Both the position numbers and the translations under genes were made by a program. A stretch of 64,000 nucleotides of DNA, taken from Nemopilema nomurai. Taxonomy: Eukaryota; Cnidaria; Scyphozoa; Rhizostomeae; Rhizostomatidae. Below, in pieces: positions 1 through 13,039 of the stretch (position 1 is its first letter; each line of letters starts with the position of its first letter). Location of the stretch: contig ML133494.1 of NCBI GenBank assembly GCA_003864495.1, positions 145,822-209,821 on the forward strand, written 5' to 3'. A model generated the notes under the pieces. It made no database searches. It was not told the DNA's origin and was given only the letters and a program-made list of their open reading frames with translations.

Positions 1-606
1 GGGGTTTCGGACAAAAATTTTATTTATGCGGAAACTTCTGTTCAGCTGTTTTTCACAGTACCACAAAGAATTGTTCATATATTTAGAGTGTTTTATAGTC
101 CATTAACGTTATAATGTCAGTGTTCGATCCGGTTAGGTATCTTTTACCATTAAACCAATTCTAATTTTTATTATCAAAAAAACGTACAGGCCAAGGTAGC
201 GCGTATTATATACACCTCATTGCTTCTACCCTACTTATGATAAAATTTTATTTTATTTATGCCAATACTGATACTCTCAAGTTCCTAATTATAAGGGGCG
301 CTAATAATAAGGCTATGTTCGCATTTTTTAGAAAACCCTAAAATGGGGGGGATGGGTCATGATAGATTGAAATGCTTAGATTTTCTGAAATTTGCTCCTA
401 CAAATTGAGGTATGACTGTTTGCAGAAAAAAATGTCTAGGGGAGTATTAATAAATTGAAGTGGTGATGTAAATTTTCTGAAAAATTGAATTAATCCTCTT
501 CCCCCTACAATTAGGAACTTACCATAGAACCATAGAATTGTCACTAACCCGTAGTCTTATGCTTCGAGACAGTTTTACTGACATAAATGCTTCTTTTTGC
601 TCAAAG
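1..606. other. non-coding, probable intron of tetraspanin 1
   Basis: No exon is recognisable here. The first two coding exons expected from the downstream paralogue (TM1, and TM1/loop/TM2) are not found, so they should lie left of the window. A pyrimidine-rich stretch ending in CAAAG precedes the first visible exon at 607. Confidence 0.5.
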
Positions 607-3307
607 TACATGGTGCTAGTTGTGGTCATTCTTGTTTTGGAAATTGGTGCCGTGATCGTAACGTTCCTGTACAAAGACAAGGTAAGCATATTGTATAATA
701 GTTGTGGCATTAAGAGCGATAGTGGCTTCAGCTGGGAAAATCTAATTTCAATTCCACACAGAATCTGAGCTATATCACCATAAAGTTTACATGTCGGTGT
801 AAAACAAAATTAGCAGAAGAGCGCATTTATTAATTTATTCAAACCTCCTAGTACAACATGAAAAGGGTAAAATAGTCATGAAACAAATTAAGAAGAGGAT
901 TTTTTTTATTTTAATTTTCCCGTCTCTTGCATTGTATATTTATATAAAGCTTGTTCAAGATGCTACTCGAAGCCATTGCGAAACGAGCCGCTTTCCCAAA
1001 CTTTCCCGCCAAAACGCCGGCAAACCCCAAACTGTGCATGCCCTATTAAAGCAAATCAACGGAGTTAAAACGCAGCTCAGCTCAGGGGACTGGGCTACCT
1101 AAAAATAGAATCTCTTAGCTATCCAATCAAGGTTGAGAACAGCAGAGTTCATGTGATCATTTCAAATATCATTGCGTGTGGTGTGATACAAGACGATGCG
1201 GCCCCATGTGATCACTTTGCCTAAACAATCAATCCGCACGCCTGAATTGAATTGAGTTGTTGTGTATTTTTAAATCGGGGAACTTACGTCCATTGATTTA
1301 CTTTAATACACATTTTTAACAGCCTAGTTTGCTTCTCAAACTTTGCCGTCGTGTCAGCAACAAATTACCGCGCTGGTATGAGACAGTCCGAAATAATGAT
1401 GTTCGTGTTTTAGGTTCAAGAGATTGTTGAGGACAAGCTATCGCATGCCCTCAAGGTAACATATGGTAAAGACAATGAAGGCGCCGTGACAAACGCAATT
1501 AATGACATCCAAAGATTTGTACGTCCTTTAATAAACTTCACCTTTCTCGCCCCTTGCAACTCTTTCTAAGAAATGTTTATTTCTCTTTCTAACGCCCCTT
1601 GCAACTCTTTCTAATAGTATGTGAAAAATAGTTCCGCTTTTTCTAGCAATTGTGAAGTTTTGTACCACAAAGCACTTGTACAAATGTTTATTTATTTTTC
1701 AAGACATTCTGTTTTTTGTTTTGTTTTAGATGAAATGTTGCGGAGCGAGAAACGTGAGCGATTACAAAGATTCATACTGGATACAGAACCATAAGAATAA
1801 TCAAACTAATTTTCCAACAAGCTGTATTGATGAGGACAAGAAGAGCTCTGGAAACGTACAAGCAGATCTCCCTTTCGACAAGGTGAGTTTGGTGGAAAAG
1901 CAAGGCGCATTATTGCTAATTTGAGACCTGATTCTTTATTTATCAAAGTGTAGCTGCGTAGGAGCATCACGCCAGAACATGTTTGCAAATAAAGCGAACC
2001 ACGTGGGACATAGAAGAACGATGCGTTTAGGACGAATGAAGCGAAGAAAGAGAATAATGCTAATGTATCACCTTACTTATAGGGGGAAGAAGTGAATTCC
2101 AGGTTCTGATTTGAAGCCCAGCGTACGCTAGGACCCATACTCCAGTACTTTATTCCTTCTTTAGAAGAACTATTTAGATTGTAATACAAAGAGGCTAAGA
2201 ACTCAGGATTCTTTCAATGCAAATCGATGCTATGTTTCAAACGAATTATCATTAGGAGGAAAGTAAACAAATTCAAAATTAGAGTTGATAAATTGACAAT
2301 GGCTGAATTGGTTAACACCGCGTTCTTACAGTTTTGAGAAGATGCACCTTTATGTAAGAAATTATTGGCCTTTCCACAAAACGATAAGCCTAGCTAAGGT
2401 CTTCAGGCGTGGTAGAGATAAGGGTGTGGTTTAATTCGTAATTTACAGTCCCGCCCAATATTATTGGCAAAGCTTAAAAGATGCAAATTTAGAACCACCA
2501 ACAAACACAATGCAGTGAATTTCCTTGGCGTTAGAACGCGTATTTCCTTTACAATGACCTTCGATGCTATAATCCTTCTCGCGTTTTATTGATATTGTAC
2601 AGTCGAGAATTCATCATTTCCTGATGAAGCCTTCATTGTGCCGACAGAAACAAGATAAGGAGGGGATGCTGTACCCCCGTTTTAGCGACGCTCTCGGGTT
2701 TAACAATTTGCATTTTTTATGAAAAACAGGGCTGCGTGGCAAAATTCAGAGAATGGGGAGGAGATAACCTTTTGCGGCTTGGCGGAATAGGAGCGGGCAT
2801 TGTTGTTGTTGAGGTAAACATCTATCCATTGTTTGAGTAGAAGTTCAAGATATGCTCTAATTTTTTCCTATCTGGAAGTACCTTTCCGAGAATTTTTGCT
2901 AATTAAGTTTCTTTTAAGAATGATTTTAACTTTGATGTTATTTTTATTTTACAATATTCAACCATCCCTCCCTTTCATGTCAATATATTGAAGCAGTGTC
3001 ATTTTCGCACTTTTGGGTGTACGTAGACGGTGGTTATGCATACCGAAAGCATAGCAATTGTTTGTTGATTCAAAGTCTCTTTTATGATATCCTTCGAAAA
3101 TGTTAACCCCCGTTCTATGGGCTTCGTGTAAAATTCATTTTTATTTGAACTATGACGACTTGAATTACTCTGAAATGTGTTACCATTTTTGCGCTTTTTT
3201 TCCATTACGAATTGCGGTGGACTTTGTTTCATGTTTTGTAGATTCTCGCTTTGGTAAGTGCCTGCATTATATTCAAAGGCAAAGGCAACGATGTAGACGT
3301 TGCTTAA
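607..3307 (+). CDS. tetraspanin 1 (5' end outside the window)
   Basis: Membrane scaffold protein of the tetraspanin family; only the part from TM3 onward is visible. Exons read as 607-681 (TM3, 25 codons), 1414-1518 (start of the large extracellular loop, 35 codons), 1730-1882 (51 codons, starting MKCCGA), 2730-2813 (28 codons, GC then the start of TM4) and 3242-3307 (end of TM4 and a short tail ending GNDVDVA, TAA at 3305). Every intron is phase 0 with GT-AG ends (donors at 682 GTAAGC, 1519 GTACGT, 1883 GTGAGT, 2814 GTAAAC). Family hallmarks seen are the CCG motif, the PTSC motif and a later GC, giving the four-cysteine loop type, with an N-glycosylation site NQT. Exon lengths equal those of the gene at 5222-12919 except for the CCG exon (two codons shorter) and the last exon (one codon longer), so the two are tandem paralogues. 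The exon at 607 has a less typical acceptor (CAAAG). The partner proteins are unknown. Two AATAAA signals follow. Confidence 0.85.
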
Positions 3308-3520
3308 AGCGCATCTGATGCTTTCATTGGCTCTTCATGGAGACTTTAGAATCCAGGGCAATACTGCGAGGAACATTCTTTTTAATCAATGTTCGATGAT
3401 GGCTATACCTTAGAGATGATCACTTAGGCCTATTGTTGTCCGTCATCTTTTAGTGTAGAGCTATTGCGTTGCTAAGATCTGTATATTTTGCCACCGTGAG
3501 TTGTTAGCGTGTTCTACATT

Positions 3521-3576
3521 AATAAATAGCATATCCAGATGTTTAAGCTGTCGTTTTAAGATGTATAATTAATAAA
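3521..3576 (+). promoter_or_regulatory. poly(A) signals of tetraspanin 1
   Basis: AATAAA occurs at 3521-3526 and again at 3571-3576, about 215 and 265 bases past the stop codon, a suitable distance for 3' end formation. Confidence 0.5.
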
Positions 3577-3579
3577 ATT

Positions 3580-5221
3580 CTACGAAGAGTAACTAAACCA
3601 CGCCCGATTGCTACATCCATAAAAGCCAATCAAGCGAAGAATCAACCAATCAAACAGTAAATCAGCTAATCATACAAGGAATCAATTAATCGCGCGACGA
3701 ATCACCCGGTCAAACGACGATGACTTTTCGTGGTCAGTGGCCTAATAGTGTGTTCTCAATTGTTTGGTCCGACGTCTTTTTGAAGAAGACATTAGGATGT
3801 GTGTTCGTTTGACACTGTGAGACGGATGGTAATTTTTACCGTTTTCTGATGTTTGTGGATTGATTTAGGCCACTCTAAGAACATACTCAAATCAATCAAT
3901 CGACGTGATATTATCAATTGAATCAAAATAGTTACACCTAGGTGAAGATCAGTTAAAACCATTCTGGCAAAGGTGATTCCTACCTTATAAAACTCTTTTT
4001 TTAAACGCTTTCCTAAAGCCCTCTCCCCCGGACATATCATATATAGGTAGCGTATAAAGGTAACTACTTGTTAGAAGTGAAGTAGGAGAGTTTTGTAGAG
4101 TATATATGCAAAGTTCGTGAAATGTACAGTAGATATGAGCAAGCATGTAAAGTTTTAGCCTCAAATATATAGTATCCTCAAATAAACCATGTTTTTTATT
4201 TGTCACATTTTTATATGACTTGGTAACAACAGTAAAGCCATGCGGAGTAACTAGCCACTCCTTAAATAGTTTGGTTTGGTACTTTCAATGATATCTCGAA
4301 CATAGAATTGACTCAATTTTTGACTAATTGCCCAGTCGTTACTATGTTACTATTCTGTGTTATTTTCTTCTAAAGCTAAACAGTTGGATAAAGTCAAAAA
4401 TTTTGTGGTATAGTTTTTTGTTCCTTTATTTTCTGAAACATTCACAATAGTACTGAATGCAGTTGGCTCGTTAAATTTTATTAAAAATTTCAACAAATCA
4501 GGTAAAAAGGTACATTGAGGAATTTAAGCAGGCTTTCTTGCGCAATAAGAATGAGAAGGAACAAAAGAAGTCTCTCCTAAGAGCGCCTTAAAGAGGTCCT
4601 TGGCCACAGCTAATCCCCCGGAAAAGGAAGGAAAGAAAAAGTATTCAATCAAAATGCAAATTTGAAGTAAAACGTAAAGGAAAGTCCTCGGTCTTACAGT
4701 GGGCAAGATAAATGCTTTTATTGTAATGCCCAGGGAGGATTTAAGAGGCAACGATTGGGGGGGGGGGGGGGTGGGTTGTTAGTTTATGATCGGATTTTAG
4801 TGTCACGCTCTTCAGGTGCCTGGGAAATAATAGAAACGCCCATTTTCAGCTGACATCGCTTTGAAGCGTTCTTCAATTTCAAGTAGTTTATTACATTGAA
4901 AGAAAAACTACAGCTGACTCGACGAGAAGATGAATAAGGAAGAAACTGGCGTCATTTCATCACTACTGACTACCAAATAAGCTATTTGCCGAATCAAAAC
5001 AAAATTTACCGGGTGGCACAAACAAATTTGGAGTGTCGCACCCCCCACAACCCCCGGTTAGTCCGTCCCTGTCAATACCCCATTGTCACTGGATTCGCCA
5101 ACAGGGAAGCGATTTGCTGATCATGCCGCGGAAAACACCAACTTCAGAAACCTGATACCGGTTCGACATACGTTACAGAAAGCTTCAAATTGCAGAGGCA
5201 GCTTGCGAAGCATTCGAAAAT
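3580..5221. other. intergenic region between the tetraspanin genes
   Basis: No coding exon is recognised. A stretch at about 3625-3720 repeats short units of the AATCAACCAATCAAAC kind. A run of 15 G lies at about 4757-4771. The 5' UTR and promoter of tetraspanin 2 must lie in the right part, but I see no clear TATA box. Confidence 0.4.
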
Positions 5222-8200
5222 ATGGGTTATTGTCAAAATCTGTGTGCCAGGATGACTTTAGTCATTGGAAACTCGTTTTTCCTTGTGAGTATGCTGTTTG
5301 CTGTGTTATTGATTTTCCGACGTGGATTTTCTCAAAGTAGGTAACTTGACCTGTGTAGGCCACATGTAGTAGTCGTAAACTTCACGTACTGTTGTGATCA
5401 CAATCTTTATCTGAATTTGAAAGATTATAGTTTGCATCCAGTCTCTTTCAATGACTCATATAGGAAAGGGGCTTTACTCTGAAAAAGAATCAGTGCTTAT
5501 TTTAATTGTGCTTATTTCGTGTTAACGCATAACTCGATCAAAGTTCGTTTGAACACAAAACGCGGATGTTAACGGTAGTCGCTCCGTTTCAAACGATAAA
5601 GGCTACCAAGAGCAGGTCAATCTTTCAGACGTGTATATGTTATTGAAGTTTAGTACTTAAGGGGAGGGGTGGTGTTGTCTGTAGGGTCCCACTAAACCAG
5701 GGACCGTTTTTATGAAAAACTTGCACCCTGGCAGGGGCGCAACTAGGATATTTTAAGGGCAGGGGTTTCGTGGTAGAAATGAGGCATAAAGACATTGGAT
5801 TTCCATGGGAATAGGGCAAAATTCACTTCCTTGCCAAAAAGGGCGGGGGTTGTAACCGCTTATCTACCCTTTGTACAATGATGATTCAATGTAGGCCCTT
5901 TTGTCGCTTTACCTAAACAATTGGTGTTTGATCAGATGACTTTAGCCAAAAAGGCTTGTGCACACACGCGCACTGAAGAATGGTGAAGATTTATTTTCTC
6001 CAATGAATTATTGTTGTTCATTGACATAATGTATATTGTTTCATATTCTTTGTTTGCATTCAAAGTTGATGTTGCATTATTGGTGTTTTACGAATAAAGC
6101 AGGCCCCATCTTATTCCCGCACTGGACGACGATGTAAGTGATGACTTGATCAGATATGACGTTGATCAGTCTGTGGGGGTGGTACAAAACTTACTGTGCC
6201 TCGCACCTCAAATCTCGTGAAGATTGGAAGGGGGTTCCCTAGCAAAAAGATAGATAAAGAATGGGCAACCAAGAGCCTCACAATTAGACACAACCTGGGA
6301 TAGAGTGAAGGGTAACAATCACCCCCTCCCCTTGTAAGAGGTGCTCTACACCATAACAGCGAGAGGAGAGAAAAACACACTCATTACATTTGAGTTCATG
6401 AACACAACTCGCAATTAATCACCAAGATTAACATGTATAAAAACACGTCATCAACCGAAAAATGATAGGTTATATAATTAGTATCATGTGGGATGCCACG
6501 TGTCAAAGTGACAATACGTGTCCTATTACACCCTTTGAGCTTGCAGGTGTCTTTGCGTAAAGAATTTTTGCCAGGGTAAAAAAATATCATTTAGTGTAGA
6601 AGTGCCCCTTTTGTATTCACTATAGGGCTCAGTCAAAGGTTTATCTACCTACAAAAGCCTGTCTCATATGCAGGAAGGGATAGTGACATACATGTATATA
6701 TTTAAATATATATAAAGGCTAACTAAGCGTACTACCAAGACTTCTAGATCTGTTTCATGATGCCGGTATTTCAGTGTTTCATATCAGTGAATTTGAGCCT
6801 ACAAGGTATCAAATTCTATTTCGAATCAAATGACATGGCGGTGCCTTTCTTCGATCTGTAAATATCAAACGCTTTCACATCTCAGTGTGGTCGCCAGAAA
6901 TACCATAAGGATAGGAATGTAAAAAGTAAGGAAGGGTTTGGCCTCAATCATGATAGAATGACGCATTGATCTGGATCATTGATCGCATAGCTTTAACTGC
7001 TAAAAGAAAGAAAGGCTGGCGTATTATACTTAAGGAATATTTCCAATTCAAACGCAGATGCACTCTAGCACAGGTGAAGAAGTATGTTTGCAAAATAGTC
7101 TCTAATTCTCTATCGACTTTTTGATTAATGTTATTTTAGACTATATATAAAACCTGATAAACTGATATGAATTGTCTTTTTTAGGTCATAGGTGCTGCTG
7201 TCATGGGCTTTGGCGGCTGGGTTAGATACAAAAGTGGTGATTATGATACTGTTTTGGGCTCAAATGGGATTCAGACCCCAGCGACTGTGATCCTTTTCGG
7301 AGGTGTTGCAATCTTCCTGGTTGCTTTTCTTGGAATCTGTGGTGCATGCAGGGAAAGCAAGTGCTGCTTACTCCTGGTAAGGTGATATGGGCTGTGCTTA
7401 CCTTAACAGGGGAAGGGACATGTAGTAGGGTAGGGGGCAAGTTGTAAGATAGGGTGCAAGTGGCAGGAAAGTCGAAAAGTTGTAGGATAGGGGCAAGTTG
7501 TAAGAGGGCAAGTGGTTCGAAGGAGGGCAAGTAGTAGGATAGGGGGCAAGTGGTAGAAAAGGGGGTCAAGGTGTAGAGGTGTAGAAGTTTAGGGTTAACT
7601 AAACGATGAAGAGAAGTAGTGGCAGGGTAAATTGATGTAAATATGTAGGGCAAAGGGCAACTGAACGATATGGTGAGGGGTGGGAAATGGATAGAAAGGT
7701 TAAGGAGAAAACTAGCATAAGGGAAAAGAAAGCAAGAGACCTAAAAGCAGAAGGGTAAGGGGCAAGGGGTAAGGAAAGACTTTTTGTAATAATGTGATAA
7801 ATTAATAAAGGGAAGATAGCAGGTGCACGAAGGCTCAAAGAAAGGGAAGATGCAGATGGAGTATTTGGTCTAGAAAGCGCTATGGATTGCATTGGCATAG
7901 AATGATAAAATGTTGGAATATTGGGTCTAGCTATTGGTTCGACTGGCATAAAGTGATAAAATGTTAAGGCGTGCTTCTTATTGTAGCACAGTAAGGTTAT
8001 GATTTGATCTAGTATTGGGTCTACGAATGACAAAAGGTACACTGATCAATTTTGTACGCAGGCGCACTTGAAAGCGAGGCTAGCCAGGATGATTCTCCCT
8101 AACACATATTGCTGCTTGAGCACGACAAGGAGGTTAACCATGACAGATTACAATATTCTGGCATGATAACGAGTCTCGATGCGAGTGCTCAGCCCTTTCC

Positions 8201-11200
8201 CCATTCTGTGTTTTAGGCTTGTCTGCCTATTTATGTCTCCACTCTAATCTAACCATGTTCAAGTGGTTTGTCTTAGAAGCAGGCTGATGCGTTTCTGTTA
8301 TGGCCTAACAATCAGAAATCTCTTTCAGTACATGGCCCTGATTGTGGTGATAATGCTGTTTGAAATCAGCTGTGTTGCAGTCGCATTTGCATTCAAAGCA
8401 AAGGTGAGTCAGTCAAAATTACCTTTCTCTACAAACAACGTTAGAGGTTGCAAACAAGGTCAAAGGCCATCGGGGAAGGAGGGCAAAGGTGGGGTGGATT
8501 TAATTGCACAATTTAAAAAAGGGGGAAATTTGGCATATAGTAATATAAATATAATATAATGTTTTGTATAAATATAATATAATGAACTCAGGTTTATGCT
8601 AAGTACCAACAAATATGGTATTTATATATTCATATTATTTATATTGATATAGCTTGGGTTTTTCTTTTTTTCTAAAATACTTTTGAAGTTAAAGTCAATG
8701 CCTATAATATAGATAAACAGCTTTCTTGTATAGAGCGTATACCAAGACATCTTGTTCTGTAAACAGGCTCCTAAAGGCGCAAATTTGCAGCAACAGTTGT
8801 CATTCAGCAATCGCAAATTTGAAAAAAAATTGAATTTGCTCTTGAAAAAGAAAATTTCCGGTGTTAAACTTGAAATAGTTATTTTTGAATTTCTTTTTAA
8901 AGCAGTTTTGAAATTACGATTTCCTGATTCCCAATAAACCTTGGAAATCACATGGCGATGATGCACCATGGGGTTGGAGTTTTTCTATTGATGGCGTTAA
9001 GCAAATCCTTATGAAAGATAAAGAAGAATGGGACAGAAAAGGAGATTAACCAATCAAACTGTACTTGTAGCTGTTTTGCTAGAACTGTATCGCACAATCA
9101 TCATCTTAATTCCTCGCTTCCTTTAGGCTGCTATTTTTCGCAATTGACACTCAATGATGCCTAAAATTGCAATCAAAAACTTTGGTTTTGTGAATTTAGG
9201 TAAAGGTATATGTCCAGGATGCTGTGACGATAGCGGTCCAGAAAACATATGGCACGAAGGGAAACGATGCAATTACAGATGCCATAAACGACATCCAGAG
9301 AGAGGTAAGGGCATTGTGAGCGAAGAGGAGTTTCAATAGCTGCGTTTCATCTTGTCCTTATCTTATTAGCAGATGCAGTGATTTCAAATCCTATATTTGT
9401 CAGATTTGTAAATTATCAATCCTGCAGATATAAGAAGGATGATGCTGCTATTTTAGAGAAAATGTTGACGTCCATGTTGAAACATAACTAAGTACTGTTA
9501 GAATCAAAATTTTAATTGCGGCTTAAAAAACTACTTTAACGTTTTCCAGATAGTAGTTATCGAGGAATAGTGGTCAAAAAGGAGATGGCTGTTCAAAACC
9601 ACATTTCCTATCATAAAACCTGATTTTCTGATTAAACCAAAGCATTTGTCAAGCAAAGTTGGGCAAAATTAATGCCTTTTTCATATTTTATTCACAACCG
9701 TGAAATTACATTATTCATGAACCGATTATTTAATTTAATGTAATAACGAGGAATACTTTTGAAAGAAATGGTTTGTTTATGATTTGTGTACAACTACAAA
9801 CCGATCAGGGCCTCAGTGTAACGACATTTAGCAGTAAAAATAGATGTTTAGTTCCTTAATTTGCCTATAATTCATTAAATTATTTGCCTAAAAATTTCGA
9901 GATATTAAACTCCAGGAATTATTTTGTTTCTTAAAAGAATTAAATAGAGTTGCTTTGTCGGGATACAAACAAAATTGATTCTGCCGAATTCCCGTGAAAT
10001 TTAGAAAGGAGATGTCGGGTTGGAGTTTTCTATTAACGTGTAGGACTTTGCGAATAATGGTTTGAAAGACATAGTGGAAATTGCGGGCGCATGCGCACTA
10101 GGAAGGAGTTCTTAACAAAGAAAGAATAGCCATCAAGTTAGGAATGAGGCTGCGTTCACACGAGGCCGGCTAAATATCCGGAAGGCCAAAAATATGGCCT
10201 GCTTTGGAAGCCCACTCAAACTAGGTCACTTAAGCCCTGCCTTTAGCACGAGGCCGGATAAATGTTTGATCGACCGAATATTCGGGAGGCCAAAGATATG
10301 ATCTGCTTTTGAAGCCCACTCAAATTAGGTCACTTAAGCCCTGCCTTTAGCACGAGGCCGGATAAATATTTTACCGACTGAATATTCGGCCGGATCAATG
10401 TAAATGCAGCTGAATCCGCTCCCTATTACTGCGTCTAACCCAACTTGGATTGTTGTGGAACGGCAACAAAAACACCGGATGTGGAGTTTGATTGGCTACA
10501 GGCATAATAGGCCAGTGAGCTCGATCATATAGATCAGTATACCAGAAGGGAAATTTGATCCATTTATAACGTGCATCTGGGCTTCTACTTCATAATTACC
10601 ACGCTAAACTATTCTCGCCCCTAGATGAAGTGTTGTGGAGCCTATGGGGTTGGTGACTACAACAAGTCCACGTGGAAAACTGAGCACAAAAACAACCAAA
10701 CACAGTTCCCAACGAGTTGTATTGACGACAGTAGGAAAAATCACACGACGAATGTGAATAATGGGGATCAACCATTTGAAAGGGTAAGAGAACATTTGAA
10801 ATCTGCATAGGGGAATTGCAAAGAGCTTAGAAGAATGTATAGTGATGAACAAAAATGTCTGCCTTATGATTATATGAATGGGAATAATGGGGATGAACCA
10901 TTTGAAAGGGTAAGAGAACATTTGAAATCTGCATAGGGGAATTGCAAAGAGCCTTAGAAGAATGTATAGCGATGAAGAAAAATGTCTGCCTTATGATTAT
11001 ATGAATGGGAATAATGGGGATGAACCATTTGAAAGGGTAAGAGAACATTTGAAATCTACATCGGGGAATTGCAAAGAGGCTTAGAAGAATGTATAGTGAT
11101 GAACAAAAATGTCTGCCTTATGATTATATGAATGGGAATAATGGGGATGAACCATTTGAAAGGGTAAGAGAACATTTGAAATCTGCATAGGGGAATTGCA

Positions 11201-12919
11201 AAGAGCCTTAGAAGAATGTAAAGTGATGAAGAAAAATGTCTGCCTTATGATTAAATGAATGGGAATAATGGGGATGAACCATTTGAAAGGGTAAGAGAAC
11301 ATTTGAAATCTGCATAGGGGAATTGCAAAGAGCCTTAGAAGAATGTATAGTGATGAAGAAAAATAACTTACAGTTTCTATGTTTTTAAACTACACCAGAA
11401 AGTACCTTCAGACATCTTATGAATTACATATTTGTGATTGTAAAGAAATTTTTACAGATGGCATTATCCAACAGCTGTGACTTAGTGAGACATTGGTTAA
11501 AATGGCTCTGACGTAGGCCCAAGACCAAAACAGAAGTAGCAACTGCTTGCCTTGGCTATGGTGAAATCTCCAGTGTTGGCTCTGGAGATTCCTCGTTCAT
11601 TTCATTGGGTCGTATGGCTCAGTGGGATGAGTGTTAATTATTGAAGCAGCAAGCTAGAGTTTGATTTTGACCAAGAGTGGCTCAATACAATTGGGTAGCA
11701 CCCCCGTGGAATAAATCCCCCCCCCCTTTCAGCCTTTGCCGTATGATTATATAAGAATGAGCATTCTAAGTTAATCTGCAGTCAGAACTGCTTCGCCCTA
11801 TATGGGCCCATCAGTGCAACACAGAGGTAGTCTGGAGCCATGCAGTCAAAGCAGCAAAGCAGTACTTCGAATTAATTTAGGGTCCTGCTAGTATGTTTAA
11901 TCCACACATGTGCTGCTAGAATTGTATAAGAATTAACAGAAATACAATAGAAGAATATAACATCAATGAGAAATGCACGAGGAGCATGTCTGTTATTTAG
12001 TGTTCTACTGAGTTGGGTTCAATTTAAAACCTGATTTGTATGTGGGAATTACCTGGAAGTGCTCACGAATTTCTTATTCTTTCACAGGAAGATTTGTTTT
12101 TGCCAAACTGCTTCTTTTATTTGCACGCTCCGCTTGTATCATCTTACGTACCTGTGCGTTTTGTACTCATACTATTACGTTAGTTTTGTGACTATTGATA
12201 TTTTGAAGGGCTGTATATCGAAAATGGAGGAATGGGGCCGAGGAAACCTGTTAATTCTTGGTGGCTGCGCAGCGGCTATTCTTGCTATCGAGGTAAGTTT
12301 AGAATCAGAGCTGCGAGCGATACCCAATTTTTAAATTCAACTACATCTGCCACTTTTCCTCAAAAAAAGTCAAGTATCATCTACCTTACGTTCTCTTGTT
12401 TGAGAAAAATACGACAAACAGCAATTTTAACGCGATTATTGCAAAATACTGTTTTGTTATCATCTAGTTTTTTGGCCTAGAAGTAGTAGCTCTTGTCGTT
12501 CTTTTGTTATTAAAATCGGAATGCCCATTTCAGCTAACGGCCTAAATTACTTTCAGAGTCACTTGCATTGCAAGATTGTTCTTAACGCTAGCTTGTTCTT
12601 AAATTTATGATTTGTTCATAAGTAGAATGTATTTTTAGAGTTCTCAAACATTGAATGTTGAGAAACATCTGTCAGCAATTTTTGGGGGGTTTGCTTAAAC
12701 AGGTCTTGAATTCAATAATCCTTTTGCCTGTACTCGGTCAATCTTTTCTCCATAAAAAAGTTTAAGAATCAATAATTATTTAGTGAATTAACGAGCTCAA
12801 GAAATTCTTTGCGCATCGCAACTTGAACTCAATCCAACAACTGCTTTATTTTTTAGATTATTCAGTTAGCAGCCGCGATTACAGTCTTCAGACGCGAGGA
12901 AGCCACGAAGCCAATTTAG
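5222..12919 (+). CDS. tetraspanin 2 (complete, 7 exons, 246 aa)
   Basis: Four-pass membrane scaffold protein. Exons: 5222-5284 (MGYCQNLCARMTLVIGNSFF, start of TM1), 7185-7376 (rest of TM1, small loop, TM2 and the CGACRESKCC inner loop), 8329-8403 (TM3), 9200-9304 (start of large loop), 10625-10783 (MKCCGAYG ... PTSC), 12209-12292 (GC, start of TM4) and 12857-12919 (end of TM4, tail EEATKPI, TAG). All introns are phase 0 and GT-AG. The sum is 741 bases, 246 aa, a normal tetraspanin length. The large loop has CCG, one PTSC cysteine and GC, i.e. four cysteines, plus an NQT glycosylation site. Juxtamembrane cysteines near TM1 and TM2 are likely palmitoylation sites, as is usual in the family. The short first exon was assigned because it gives an ATG, a donor GTGAGT, the right phase and a TM1 that continues into exon 2. 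No ortholog class can be named from sequence alone. Confidence 0.88.
5680..5870. repeat. possible degenerate dispersed repeat in intron 1 of tetraspanin 2
   Basis: G-rich stretch with the wording GGGGCGCAACTAGG. Similar wording occurs near 13362 (GGCATAGCTAGAGGGGAC) and 37629 (GGGGCGTGCCGAACTAGG), which suggests an old dispersed repeat. No ends could be set. Confidence 0.25.
7396..7575 (+). repeat. purine-rich minisatellite in intron 2 of tetraspanin 2
   Basis: Imperfect head-to-tail units built on GGATAGGGGGCAAGTGGTA begin right after the splice donor at 7377. The strand is strongly biased to G and A, and this bias creates the long antisense open frames on the minus strand, which I do not regard as genes. 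Confidence 0.6.
10147..10411. mobile_element. MITE-like element with internal tandem units
   Basis: The left end reads GGCTGCGTTCACACGAGGCC and the right end ATGTAAATGCAGC, which are imperfect inverted copies. Inside, a unit running from GAGGCCGG to CCTTTAGCAC is repeated about twice, and GGCCGGAT/ATCCGGCC words recur in both orientations. The ends resemble those of the elements at 14175 and 21291. It lies in intron 4 of tetraspanin 2 and has no coding capacity. Confidence 0.55.
10755..11364 (+). repeat. 127-bp tandem repeat spanning a splice donor
   Basis: Five copies (starts at about 10755, 10882, 11009, 11136 and 11263; the last is partial) with a 127-bp period and few differences. The first copy includes the last 29 bases of exon 5 of tetraspanin 2 and its donor, so each later copy holds a duplicate exon end plus donor AAAGG/GTAAGAG (donor GT at 10910, 11037, 11164 and 11291). 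Reading through from the first donor meets an in-frame TAG at 10808, so the extra donors cannot extend the protein. Confidence 0.9.
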
Positions 12920-13029
12920 GCCGCATGCGTAATCCTTGGTGGAACTGTATTTTAAGAGTAAGGCTTGAAGCCTGTTAGGGATGATGATATGAAACAGATG
13001 GTATTTTAGAAAGTAGTAGGCAGAAGCAC

Positions 13030-13035
13030 AATAAA
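13030..13035 (+). promoter_or_regulatory. poly(A) signal of tetraspanin 2
   Basis: AATAAA 111 bases after the TAG at 12917-12919. Confidence 0.55.
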
Positions 13036-13039
13036 TATT

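Noticed and set aside
7222..8042. Two minus-strand open frames of 143 and 147 codons
   Set aside because: They lie in an intron over a purine-rich minisatellite; the predicted proteins are rich in Ser, Leu and Pro with no motif, as expected from the base bias.
10604..11302. Several similar minus-strand open frames (FSYPFKWF...)
   Set aside because: They are one frame repeated by the 127-bp tandem repeat and antisense to the tetraspanin exon.
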